From Lampris incognitus (Eukaryota; Chordata; Actinopteri; Lampriformes; Lampridae), in contig NC_079217.1 in the NCBI RefSeq assembly GCF_029633865.1, forward strand, positions 32,933,090-32,997,089: a DNA stretch of 64,000 nucleotides. Direction: 5' to 3'. How positions within the stretch are numbered: position 1 is the first letter of the stretch; every line of letters starts with the position of its first letter. Shown in pieces: positions 1-10,415 of this stretch. Position numbers and translations under genes: made by a program. Under the pieces are notes generated by a model that made no database searches, had not been told where the DNA came from, and saw nothing but the letters and a program-made list of their open reading frames with translations.

Positions 1-820
1 AATCCACCATTATCTGTCCTTCCACACTCCCCTCCTTAACACCATACCTACCCATCACCTCCTCATCACCTCCTCTCCCTTCACCAACATGCCCATTGAA
101 GTCTGCTCCAATCATCACTCTCTCCTCCTTGGATACACTCTCCACCACTTTATCCAACTCACTCCAGAATTCTTCTTTCTCTTCCATCTCACACCGAACT
201 TGCGGGCATATGCGCTGATACCATTCATCATCACAACTTCAATTTCTAGCTTCATACTCATCACTCTGTCCAACACTCTCTTCACCTTGAACACACTCTT
301 GACATACTTCCCTTCAGGATTACCCATACCCCATTTCTCATCCTATTCACACCATGGTAGAAGAGTTTGAACCCACCTCCAATACTCTTGTCCTTACTCC
401 AATTCCACCTGGTCTCTTGTACACACAGTATGCCTACCCTTCTTCTTTCCATCATATCAGCAAGCTCTCTCCCTTTACCAGTCACAGTGCCAACATTCAA
501 AGTTCCGACTCTCACCATCACACTCCTACCCTTCCTCTTCTCCCGCTGCTTCTGGACATGCCTTCCCCTCTCCTACTCCTTCACCCAACAGTAGCATAGT
601 TTCCACCGGCACCCTGCTGGTCACCAGCACTGGTGGCAGTCATTGGTAACTGGGCCCTCGACCGATCTGGTATGAAAATCTGATTAATGATCTGCCTATT
701 TGATTTGGCAAAGGTTTTACGCCAGATGCCCTTCCTGATACAATCCTCCCTATTTATTTTGGCTTGAGACTGGCACTAAGAATGTACTGGCTTGTGCATC
801 CCCAGTGGCTGTGTTATCAT
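1..820 (-). mobile_element. RTE-like LINE fragment, 5' UTR and endonuclease start
   Basis: Read on the minus strand this matches the 5' end and endonuclease region of the complete RTE-like element at 32412-35575, base for base over long stretches. The peptide at 282-521 (minus) carries the endonuclease start, with RVGTLNVGT and QETRW motifs. Frameshifts and stops break the frame before the reverse transcriptase. The low-coordinate side runs off the window, so how much more is present is unknown. The conserved 5' leader lies at about 600-800. It is a dead copy, diverged from the intact one by scattered substitutions and small indels. Confidence 0.88.
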
Positions 821-3460
821 TGTGTTCAATTATGGTAACTTATTAGCATCAAATCATAAATGTGAACAATAGAGTAACCACATTGTTTGTCAGAATAAAC
901 ACTGATGCCACATAACTTGGGGCAACAATTCCGCCTTAGCATCATGACACAATGTGGCAACATTTCTACATCTATACAGATTAACAGATCATTTTGATAC
1001 ATAAATCTGCAACAAATCCATCATCACTAAGTATTTCCTGGCCCACTGCTACCATCTTCCATTGGAAAAGACGAGAATAAAGAAAACATCTTCCTACCTG
1101 GCGCAGGTGCATAAAGGTGGTGTAGATTTTCTTGAACTGAAACTTGGATTTACAGTCACATCTAGTATTTCATCCTGGTAGTATGTCTTATAAAAATTAT
1201 AAGTTGTATTGCAGTATTATTACTAATACAAATTCCTGTGTCTTATACTGAGGACATTTGACAGAATAGCTTTGCCTTTCTATTCAGCTTGTTGTGGACT
1301 TCAGAAAGACAGTGAAAGACCTACACCCTTCTCTCTATCAATGGGGTCCTAGTGGAATAATTTCCTTGCATATTGTACTTGTACCTGAAGCATGTGATGA
1401 ATAAACCATTGAATCTTGAATCATTATGCTCTTTCATCATTATGTTTTGGGCCTCAAGCAAAGCAGCTTTCATACTCTTACTGACCTCTTATTTTCCCTT
1501 ACATACTTAAAATATTGGTCAACAACTGAATTTTGATTGTCTTGCTTAGGGAATGATATACATAGAGTTTTTATTAAGTTTTGGCAACCTATATCAGTGA
1601 CCAGACAAATGTCTGATTGGTCCGGGTGGGTTTTTATACTTTTGTACAAAAATGGCTTTGAAGGGTTGCTTCATCCAAAACATACATGTTAAATCCTAAA
1701 CAGCAATAGTCTATCTGGTAAAATTTTAAAAAAATCAGTTTTCATACTCTGACATCTGAGCCAGCTCATTATAAGTTGTTTTCCAGCTGGCACAGAAGCA
1801 TCCTATGCTTTTGATTTAGCTGTGAAAGAAACATTACGTTGCTTGTATTTTTCACATTTTTTCAGTACATTTCAACACCCTGCCCTCTGCCCCCTGATGA
1901 TGATCTGACCAGGTCCAAAGCTGTCACTTTGTCCGAGGCTATTTCAGAGCGGTACCAGGGCATATACATATTGACATAAAAAACAAATTAGGCTACAAAT
2001 AAATAAGTCCAGATGGAGGAGTCTTTGCTGTGGGAACCTGAAATGTTTGACTCAGAAGAGATCATATGATATATTAATTTTTATGTAAAATGTCATCATG
2101 GTACATCATAGTACAGTAAAAAACATTCACAAATGTATGATGATTCTTCACTTGTGCACATGGGTTCAAAAATTAAACTTGGAGAGGAAAGAGAGGATTG
2201 AACAAAAATGATGTGGCCTCTCCATCAGTCTGGTTGGATAAAAAAGCTAGATGTCAACACCAACACTAACATACACTGCATCAAAATGCCTCTCAAATTC
2301 ACCCTTCACAGTGTTCCACCCTTTTCCTGTGCTCTTTTGTTCCTGTTGCTAAATTAGGCAAAACAACAGCCTCAGAGAGTCTGTTTCCATTGAAAACCTA
2401 TTGAAAATACCTTTGATTTACTTGGCTTTTGTTTCTGTTCAATTCATGCATTTCTTTGAAAAAACTTTGTGTCAATAATAAGGAAATTCTGGGGTATGGT
2501 ACAGTGACTGAGCATTGGATGATTTTTTGGAAAACTAGTGTAAACCCATAGATAATTTTTTGGCTGTCTTACTATAACAGTTGCCATCTGGGGTGCTAAC
2601 GGTTTCCTCTATACTCTTCAATCTATCCAAGCATCTGTACTGCAAGAATATTGGTTCTTGGCCAGCAAAGTTGGCTCCCTTCCGGCCATTAACCTAATAC
2701 CAAAACGAATAACCAATATATTTCCTGCTAGGTCACTCCCACATCTGGTTAGGAAATTGTTCACTTTTCAAACTGGTGGAAACATGGGTCGGTTTGTAAA
2801 AAGGTGTACTGGTTCCCTAGCCCATGCCACTGTGTGGAAAAGAGGTAAGGTATGGCCACTCCTGGAGCCAGGTGTCTCATAAAGTATCTTCTAAATGTCG
2901 GCAATATGGCCTTCAGTATGCCACAATAAAACATTCACTCACAGCCACATCTATACATACAAAATGCACAGATAGACAGAAGGACATGAGTGATGTTTAC
3001 GTTAGACATACATTGCTAATACAATACAGACTTATACATTACAGAACATTAGCAATGGTTGCGAGCCCTCTGGTTGGTGGGTCGGTGGACCAATCAAAAC
3101 ACAAACAAAATGCAGTTTCACACCACAAAGAGTTAATGTTTTGTGTTCCTCACAAGGTTTAATTCTCGTCTTGATGTTGTTTTTTTTATTCTTACATGGA
3201 TGACACACAACTTTGTCTCAGTCCTGTATATACAGGTCTCACCATAAAATTCAACTTTTCAGCCTTGCTTTAACTTAGTGACCACGCTTATTTTGTTGCT
3301 TTGTTTGTGTAATCTTATTATTGTTACTTTCTTTTTGTGCACATACATCCCCCATCCTAGCTGACAATTAACCATTAAAATACATACCATCGTGCACAAA
3401 TCAGACCTGCCCTCCTCCTTTACCCTTACCATGGTTTGTCACCAATCATACAACCAGTTT
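821..3460. other. Intergenic, no gene seen
   Basis: AT-rich sequence without a convincing coding region. The short open frames at 2658-2882 and 2824-3162 have no recognisable domain and no splice context that I can support. No RNA gene or clear transposon terminus was seen. Confidence 0.6.
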
Positions 3461-3464
3461 GTCC

Positions 3465-3595
3465 CTTTCCATCCATCCATTATCCAAACCGCTTATCCTG
3501 CTCTCAGGGTTGCAGGGATGCTGGCGCCCATCCCAGCACTGGGCAGCAGGCAGGGAGACACCCTGGTCAGGCCACCAGACCATCACAACACCCCC

Positions 3596-3632
<37 letters not shown>

Positions 3633-3800
3633 ATTCACAGCTTGGGACAATTTAGTATAGCCGATTCACCTGTCCTACATGTCTTTGGACTGTGGGAGGA
3701 AACCGGAGCACCCGGAGGAAATGCATACAGACACGGGGAGAACATAAAAATTCCACACAGAGGATGACCTGGGACAACCCCCAGGTCAATACCAGGTCAG
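3465..3800 (+). repeat. Dispersed CCATCCAT-headed repeat with internal (CA)n
   Basis: It starts with CCATCCATCCATTATCC, continues with a conserved 'GCTTATCCTGCTCTCAGGG' segment and a (CA)n block at about 3599-3627, then a conserved 'GGACTGTGGGAGGAAACCGG' segment. The same order recurs in reverse at 5340-5572 and as 5' parts at 17569-17735 and 60951-61040. It resembles the well-known teleost repeat usually interpreted as a LINE-tail or SINE family; the family name is not assigned. Confidence 0.8.
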
Positions 3801-4101
3801 CAAATCAGAAAAGTATGTTGGAGCAAGACCATTTAAGGCCTTAAATATGAGCAACAAAATTGTAAATCAATTTGAAATATAACAGAGAGCCAGTCTAAGC
3901 GTGAAGGAGAATAAAAAGCCATGAGAGATGTCCCCCCATCCATCCGTCCCCATACTTTTACACTTCATGCTGAATATGGGAGCAATTGTGTTGGGTTGGG
4001 TTTTGCTGGACTATCACCTCATAGACTACACATGCAAGATGAGAAGGAAATGGATGGGGTCTTTTTCTTTTTTAAATTGGGTAGAAATTAATGATGGGGG
4101 T

Positions 4102-4552
4102 GGCGTCCAAGTAGCGTAGCAATCTATTCCATTGCCTACCAACAGGGATCACCAGTTCGATCCCAATGTTACTTCCACCTTGGTTAGGCGTCCCTACAGA
4201 CACAATTGGCTGTGTCTGCAGGTGGGAAGCCAGATGTGGGTATGTGCCCTGGTCGCTGCACTAGCGCCTCCTCTGGTCAGTTGGGGCACCTGTTCATGGG
4301 GGAGGGGAAACTGGGGGAAATAGCGTGATCCTCCCACGTGCTAATTCCCCCTGGGGAAACTATTCACTGTCCAGGGAAAAGAAGCGGCTGGCAACTCCAC
4401 ATGTATCAGAGCAGGAATGTGGTAGTCTGCAGCCCTCAGTGGATTTGCAGATGGGGTGGAACAGCGACTGGGATGACTCAGAAGAGTGGGGTAATTGGCC
4501 AGTACGATTGGGGAGAAAAGGGGGGAAAAACCCCCAAAAAATAAATAAAAAT
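4102..4552 (+). mobile_element. tRNA-derived SINE, family A copy 1
   Basis: The head (about 4102-4160) has tRNA-like A-box sequence (GTAGCGTAGC) and a B-box-like AGTTCGATCCC. A body of about 390 bp and an A-rich end (CCCAAAAAATAAATAAAA) follow. Copies of the same body occur at 18353-18770 (+) and 60375-60819 (-). There is no coding capacity; movement would depend on a LINE. Confidence 0.82.
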
Positions 4553-5339
4553 GAATGACTGAAGAGGGGCGTGGTCTTTTTCAACTAAGGTTTCTATTTT
4601 TCTATTTCTTCAATTTAACCAGTCATGATTCTTTAAATATAATTTTATTCAATCACTAGTTAGAAAACAGAATTTTTTCATGAAGTGACAAATTCAGAGA
4701 TTTAACTATTCAGCAAATATATTAAACAATATTATCAGTAACCCATCTATAGACAATAGTAATTAAACATTCGAATTTCCAAAAAAAGATATGTCTGGAA
4801 AAAAAACGAAAAAAAGACAAGTTCTAAAACTTAAAACATAAACTTTAATAGTTTTTTTTATTGCATTAACACAAAGCAACTCTGTCACAAACTCAGTTTT
4901 GTTTGTGTGTTTGTGAGTGACCGTCTTAGAATAACAGCAAAAAATCCCCTCGGCTGTCAACTTCCCCCTGGTATGACTCAGGAACACTGTTAACCACCGT
5001 CTAAACAATGCAGGCATCCCAGTCACAGCTGTCTGGCTCTTGTGATGGTGTTATATCCTATCATGCACATTATAACAATTGAACACTTTTTCCAACACTA
5101 AGGCAAAGTTGTGGTGCAATACTTCGTTACCATAGAAGTCATTTGAAATGACTGCAAGCCTTTCAACATGCATGGTCCATGTGGTGATTTCAGAAAACTG
5201 TAGATATAATACGTAATTAAAGTGCCAGCAAAAATGTGGCACAACTGTAAAAACCTCAAACCAAGTAAAGGGCTTTAAAATGGTAAATGAGAGGTGCCCT
5301 GTATACCATTTTGGCCTCATTGAAGCATAATATGATTGA

Positions 5340-5572
5340 ATATGTAGGTTTCCTCCAGGGGCTCCGGTTTCCTCCCACGGTCCAAGTCATGTGAATTAGC
5401 TGTACTAAATTGTCCCTACGTATGAATGTTTGTGTGTGTGTGCCTCGGCCCTGTGATGGTCTGGCAGCCTGTCCAGGGTGTCTCCCCGCCTGCCGCCCGA
5501 TGACTGCTGGAATAGGCTCCAGCATCCCCGCGACCCTGAGAGCAGGATAAGCGGTTCAGGTAATGGATGGAT
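5340..5572 (-). repeat. Dispersed CCATCCAT-headed repeat, reverse copy
   Basis: Reverse complement of the repeat at 3465-3800: the 'GGAAACCGGAGCCCC' segment, a short (CA)n, the 'GGAGACACCCTGGACAGGC' segment, and a terminal CATCCATCCATTA. The order matches but indels differ. Confidence 0.8.
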
Positions 5573-5930
5573 GGATGATCGAATATCAGCAGGCCATTGC
5601 TGCACTGTATTAGCTTAAACAGAGAATGACTCACAGGGGGCCGGGTTGGCTCCTGTTGTTTTTCTGGCTGTTTAAGGCCCAGGCCCTCATCAGACTTGGC
5701 TCTCACTCACTGTCTTCAGTCAGCTATGTAATGATTGCAACAAACGATATCCACTGAGAGCTTTCAAAAATAGCAGGTTTCAGCAAACATGCTGAGTATA
5801 TGCTACCTCACAATTTCAATTTTTTGTTTGATTTGATTTGCTTTGAATTGTTGTAATTATTCACAACAACAAGGACAACTAGCATAGGGTGAACCCAGTC
5901 TAGTTGTCATTTTGCAGTAATGTACAGTAA
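5573..5930. other. Intergenic, no gene seen
   Basis: Unique-looking sequence without an ORF of note or a repeat signature that I can name. Confidence 0.5.
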
Positions 5931-6330
5931 TGAATGAATGAATGAGTAAATTATTTATTTTGGTCATACATTTGTGTTCATATGTGACAGACACAAAAAA
6001 AGAAAAACATCATCGTACATATGTACATCAGTCCACTTCACACAACAAAACTCAGTCAATCAATGACTGAAAAAGAGATAGGCTGAAGCCCAAGGCTTAT
6101 TGTTGCCTATCCTATACAGTCCTTAAGTTAACATAGAATATCAGCGTTACAAAAGGAAGAAAAACAAAAGAATTAATACTAAGATGTAATCCTTAATTAT
6201 TTTACATTTTAAAGATTTTCTGAAACTCAACAGGGAGCTACACAATTTCAGTTCATAATTAAGACCATTCCATAGCTTGACTCCCAAAACTGAAACACAA
6301 TCATATGTAATGTAATGTAATCACAAGACA
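5930..6330 (-). repeat. Probable LINE 3' tail, antisense
   Basis: It opens with (TGAA)n-like tandem units followed by 'TAAATTATTTATTTTGGTCA', the arrangement expected of a LINE 3' UTR with a short tandem tail read in reverse. No coding part is attached. The assignment rests on resemblance to common fish LINE tails and is weak. Confidence 0.4.
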
Positions 6331-7069
6331 GCAAATGGTTCACCATCCCAAAACCCATTCTAATGTTTTTTTTTCATTTGAAAAAATAATGTCGCCTCAA
6401 ATAAGATCAAATAAGGTATGTGATTTACACAGGGAAAATGTTATTTCTGAGTCAAGTGCTAAGTTTTGATAGCACCATTTCATAGTTTCAAGCATTAATT
6501 CATTCACAAGGACGCTATTGCTAACAAAATGCTAAATGTGGAGAGTCTATAGCTCTTGTGCGCTCCAAAATTCAAGAGTGCTACCATAAGACAGCATTCG
6601 ACTTATGGAATAAAAGCGGAAGGTGACTCAACCCTGCACAGTGTTATTTGGGGAAATTAACTTATTTCAAAAAGGAAAATATGATTATATAAAAATATAT
6701 GGGGATTTTGTCATGTGACCCATCTGCCATCTTGCAGCTAATTTTGTTCTACTAAGTGACAACATGGCTGAGCTGCTCTATTCAGCAGATAAATATGCTG
6801 CAAAACACGGTTCTTCTTTAATAAAAAGAGCTGCTGCCATTGAAAAAACTCACTGCGGCTGTTAATGAGTTACTCGTGTATTGTCCTGATCTGTGCCGGG
6901 GTATTTTGGAGGGTTTCTTGTGACATTCTAGTTGTCATGCACCAACTTATTTACAGTAGGAATTGAGAAATTATATTGTTGCAGCTATGGCTATCACGAT
7001 ATTAGATTTTTACTACACAATTATCGTAGTGAAAAAATCCATGATAACGATATTATCACGATATAGCGC
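6331..7069. other. Intergenic, AT-rich, no gene seen
   Basis: No ORF with recognisable content. At 6985-7068 there are short palindromic ATATTATCACGATAT-like pieces that look like decayed transposon-end sequence, but no element can be delimited. Confidence 0.45.
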
Positions 7070-7130
7070 TCTCCTTTAGGTGTAGATAGACTGCTGACTG
7101 ACTCAGCAGTCTATCTACACCTAAAGGAGA
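7070..7130. repeat. 28-bp perfect palindrome at truncated Penelope-like 5' end
   Basis: Arms 7070-7097 and 7103-7130 are exact reverse complements around the 5-nt loop CTGAC. The right arm is the first sequence of the Penelope-like fragment (AGTCTATCTACACC...), so the left arm is an inverted copy of the element's own truncated start. Confidence 0.93.
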
Positions 7131-7828
7131 AGACACACTCCTTCGAGGACAGCAACGTACACATTTTAGACAGAGAAGACAGATGGTTTGAAAGAGGGGT
7201 GAAGGAAGCCATCTATGCGAAACTGGAAAAACCATCCCTCAACAGAAGAGGAGGTCTGCGACACCACCTATCTCCCACTTACAATGCCGTCCTTTCATCT
7301 CTACCCAGGAGACTCAAGAAGTCTAGCCTCCAAGAACAACAGTCGGTCACTAACGGCTCCAACGACTCTCATGACCACTGAACAATGAAGTCGAAACTAA
7401 CACCCCCAACGACCGTCGCTGATAAACAAATGCAAATCAATAGCTCCGATGGCGACGGGCCCGGCTGGACATCGGAGCACAGGAGAGCCACGCATATCAA
7501 TAGCTCCGATAACGACGGACGCGGCCTTAACATCGATACACAAAAGAGCCACTCATATCTATGGCTCTGTTGGCGACGGGCGTTGGTAAACATCGGATCA
7601 CAAAGAGCCACGCATATCAATAGCTCTGACAACGACTCCTAGAGGATAAATACTGAGTCTCATCACCAGCCAGCGACACTAGCTTTTTCTAGTCAGAAAG
7701 GCACGAACTGAAGAAGCCTCTTGGATGAGAGGCGAAACGTCTTCACGTGTATATACCAAGTCCAGTTGCACTTGATTCAACTCCTTTGGATAACCATGAC
7801 CTGGATGAATGAGAACATTCACAGAAAT
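7103..7828 (+). mobile_element. Penelope-like element, 3' fragment (copy 1)
   Basis: In frame it reads a YLHLKEK...HSFED...NVHIL block, then DRWFERGVKEAIYAKLEKPSLN and RRGGLRHHLSPTYNAVLSS, the segment just after the GIY-YIG nuclease of Penelope-like retroelements. A 3' UTR follows with three imperfect units of about 60 bp (7438-7497, 7498-7558, 7559-7617) plus a partial one, and the conserved 'GAAGCCTCTTGG...GAGGCGAAACGTC' end segment. Copy 2 at 32018-36244 matches it almost throughout. The reverse transcriptase and nuclease core are absent here. Part of the open frame is 7199-7381. Confidence 0.85.
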
Positions 7829-7972
7829 GTAACTCCTTCTGGCCTTCTCTATACTTCTCAATCAACATTCTCAAAGCAAACATCGCATCTGTAGTGCTCT
7901 TTTATGGCATGAAACCATACTGCTGCTCGCTAATCATCGCTTCTCCTCTTAACCTAGCTTCTATTACTCTAA
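7829..7972 (-). mobile_element. RTE-like LINE scrap (reverse transcriptase piece)
   Basis: About 140 bp nearly identical to 33483-33625 within the intact RTE-like ORF (the segment encoding the start of the SEQQYGFMPRKSTTDAMFAL region, read on minus). It is joined directly to the Penelope-like 3' end and has no own termini. Confidence 0.85.
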
Positions 7973-8209
7973 CCCTGTCTTGTTACTTACGGCAAGATGA
8001 CGCCAGTGTGCGGCGAGCCGTCTGTCGGGTCTGTTTGGCGTACTGTTTGCTATTTTTCTGTTTTGCCGCATATGCAGTCATGTTGTCTTTTCTCTACTCG
8101 TATATGATCGCCAAGCGCTTCTCAATATCCGAGCGTCCCACGAGTTGCTGTTAAAGCACAATTTGGGAGATCCATTTTCAAACCTTCCTCCTTTGCTAGC
8201 GGCTATACC

Positions 8210-8322
8210 GGTGTAAACTACTAATAAGACCCGTTTTAGCCGAGCGGTTAGTGACGTCGCCTTGTGGTACAGTACACCTTGTATCGAATCCCGCACCGGG
8301 CAAGAAAATAACCGGTTACACC
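8210..8322 (+). mobile_element. Short tRNA-like insertion in the L2 copy
   Basis: A 113-bp block interrupts the L2 leader; removing it restores a continuous IPAYLRCPLCHSP-type reading across ATACC|GGCATACC. Inside are a tRNA-type A box (TAGCCGAGCGGTTAGTGA) and B box (GTATCGAATCC). The ends are near-inverted, GGTGTAAAC and GGTTACACC. It could be a tRNA-derived SINE head or a tRNA pseudogene; stems are too degraded for a working tRNA. Confidence 0.6.
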
Positions 8323-9365
8323 GGCATACCTGCGCTGCCCCTTATGTCACTCCCCGTAGGAAGCGCCCTAGAAGACGGGGAAAAGCGGGGTGGTGTTCGG
8401 GTGAAAATCAAGGCTTACCTACCGTCCTCCCATGGAAATGATCCGCGTCTCCTTCGCAGTGGTTATCACTTTTTTCCGATTCGATGGATCCTGCCTGTTG
8501 TTCCTGGCGTTGCTGTGGGCCAGCTTCTCTTGGGCCAGCTTCACCTGCCGGTGGAGGCTGCTCTTCCCAGACGGATGCGGATCCGCAGAGGTGGTGTGGA
8601 TTACAGGAACCTTCACCCGCTGGATCGTGCATCAGCGTCGGACAAAGAGGAGCTTACTGTCCGTCTGGCTCTCATTAATGCTAGATCGCTAGCTAATAAG
8701 ACATTCCTGCTAAATGACTTCTTTACCTCTCCGGAATTGGATTTTGTTTCTGACGGAGACCTGGTGAGTTCACCCCATTTTCTGAACTTCTTTCCCCTGA
8801 CTATTTATTCATCAGCTCGCATCGGACCACTGACAAAGGTGGAGGTCTAGCTTCTGTATTTAATCCAGCTTCCGCTGCAGACAGACTCCGTCTGACAGCT
8901 TCTCCAGCTTCGAGCTGCAACTTGAAATAAATTGTAATTGTCTCGTGTTGTGCGCAGTGGTCTACCGTCCACCAAAATTCAACTTGGACTTCATTTAAGA
9001 ATTCACAGACTGGCGGGGACTATAGTGAACTACGAGTCTACAACAGTTTCTTAATTGTCGGTGATTTTAATATCCATGTCTGTTGTGAATCTAGACCTCT
9101 GGTCAAATACTTATTGAATCTTCTTGACTCGTTTAATCTCACTCAATTGGTGACTGGCCCGATGCACGAGAAGGGTCACACACTGGACCTTGTGTTGGCT
9201 TTTGGTTCAAGTGTAGTATGTATCAGTGAAATATGTGGTACACGTAAATCGGACCATTTCCCTGTGTTATCTACTGTGACGCTGCCTTGTTCTCAGGTTA
9301 AATCGCACGCCCGGCACGCTCAATTAACCCTTTGACGGCGTCTCAGTTTTCTGTTACTTTTAAAG

Positions 9366-9815
9366 ACTCAAAACGCAGAATCAGTTCACAAAAATCAGTC
9401 CTTTTAACCGGAAAGAGGTCGGTACACAGGCGATCAGATAACAAGGCAACAGTGTCCAAATCCGCAGGCGAAAGGCGAGGTCAAAAGGCAAAAACAGGTC
9501 AGGAAACTATAGGGCTAAAGAAACTCACACAAGGAAAAAAATGTTGGAACGCTGTCACAAGAAACAAGGCGAACTGGCACAAAAGGAAGAGAACACTAAG
9601 ACTATACACCCTGGAGGAGGGGAGACAATGAGACACAGGTGCAACACTTTAGGGCAGGGCAGGTAATCACACAGGAGGAGACACGTGAGGGCAGGAAGTA
9701 AAGGACCCGAAACGAGACAAGAGGGGAGTAACAAAATAAATCAGGAAGTACAAGACAAAGAACACAGTGAGAAACAAAAGATAACTTAATTATCCAGACG
9801 GGGCGTGACACATGT
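9366..9815. mobile_element. Unassigned insert within the L2 copy
   Basis: About 450 bp of purine-rich sequence separates two segments of the L2 endonuclease-to-linker frame (SQFSVTFKDS before, KIKWKKDKRHVSLRILRDCL after). It has no recognisable ORF. It looks like a non-autonomous DNA-transposon fragment, but no clear inverted termini or target duplication were found, and the borders are good to about 15 bp. Confidence 0.5.
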
Positions 9816-10415
9816 AGACGTGCTAAGATAAAGTGGAAGAAAGACAAACGTCATGTCTCCTTACGAATTCTAAGAGATTGCTTATCAGAGTACCAGAGAG
9901 CTGTTAAATCTGCAAAAACACAGTTTCTATAAAATCTTGTGTCCAATTGTCATAGGCCTCAGGTTCTTTTTAATACTATTAACTGTCTTATAAATCCACG
10001 TGATTCTCCCTGCATTGTGCCAACACCCACACCCTGTGAAGAATGTCTTAAAGTTTTTACAGATAAGATCTCTGCTATTAGGGCCTCACCATCCTCTTCA
10101 GCCTCAAATCCTGCTGTTTATTCTATGTGCCCAGCTGTCTTAGGCAGTTTGAGCCCATGTCCCTCTCCTTCATATCTGAGGTAGCTAACCATTTGAGGCC
10201 TTCACATTGCCACCTTGACAGTATTCCACCCAGACTGTTAAATGATGTTTTTGCCACTGTTGGGTCTTGTATTGTAAATCTGATAAACACCTCTCTTCTC
10301 TCAGGCTGTGTTCCTGCTGCTTTTCAAACATGCTGTAGTACAGCCCCTCATCAAAAAAGCAATCTTGATCCCTCTGTTCTTTCTAATTTTAGGCCAAAGT
10401 TCTCAGGACCAATTA

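Larger units (their letters stand above)
7973..10415 (+). pseudogene. L2-type LINE, decayed sense copy
   Basis: Broken frames follow the order of an L2-type non-LTR retrotransposon: a leader with YDRQALLNI-like and ASHELLLKHNLGDPF blocks (about 8100-8209); the endonuclease start LALINARSLANKTFLLNDFF (about 8655-8730); GDFNIHV with HTLDLVL and SDHFPV (9060-9270); a linker with RDCLSEYQRAVKSAKTQF (9870-9930); and the beginning of the reverse transcriptase (about 10150-10400). Two foreign inserts interrupt it: 8210-8322 and about 9366-9815. It ends abruptly where a second LINE begins in opposite orientation. Clade placement at L2 level is by motif style only. Confidence 0.75.

Noticed and set aside
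7438-7640. CRISPR-like or satellite array
   Set aside because: The units are an internal part of the Penelope-like 3' UTR, present in both copies; no spacer structure.
7704-7750. Hammerhead-ribozyme-like core (CTGAAGA, stem GCCTC/GAGGC, GAAAC) in the Penelope-like 3' end; also at 36123-36165
   Set aside because: The core letters fit and Penelope-like elements are known to carry hammerheads, but an extra A precedes the second stem, no allowed cleavage base follows the possible ACGT stem, and I find no partner strand for the first stem. At best a degenerate relic.
8225-8300. Functional tRNA gene
   Set aside because: A and B boxes are present, but the acceptor and anticodon stems do not pair well; called as a tRNA-like insert.
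8251-8850. 199-codon open frame read as a possible gene
   Set aside because: It runs through the tRNA-like insert and changes to the L2 endonuclease start only near its end; it is a chimaera of frames in a dead LINE.
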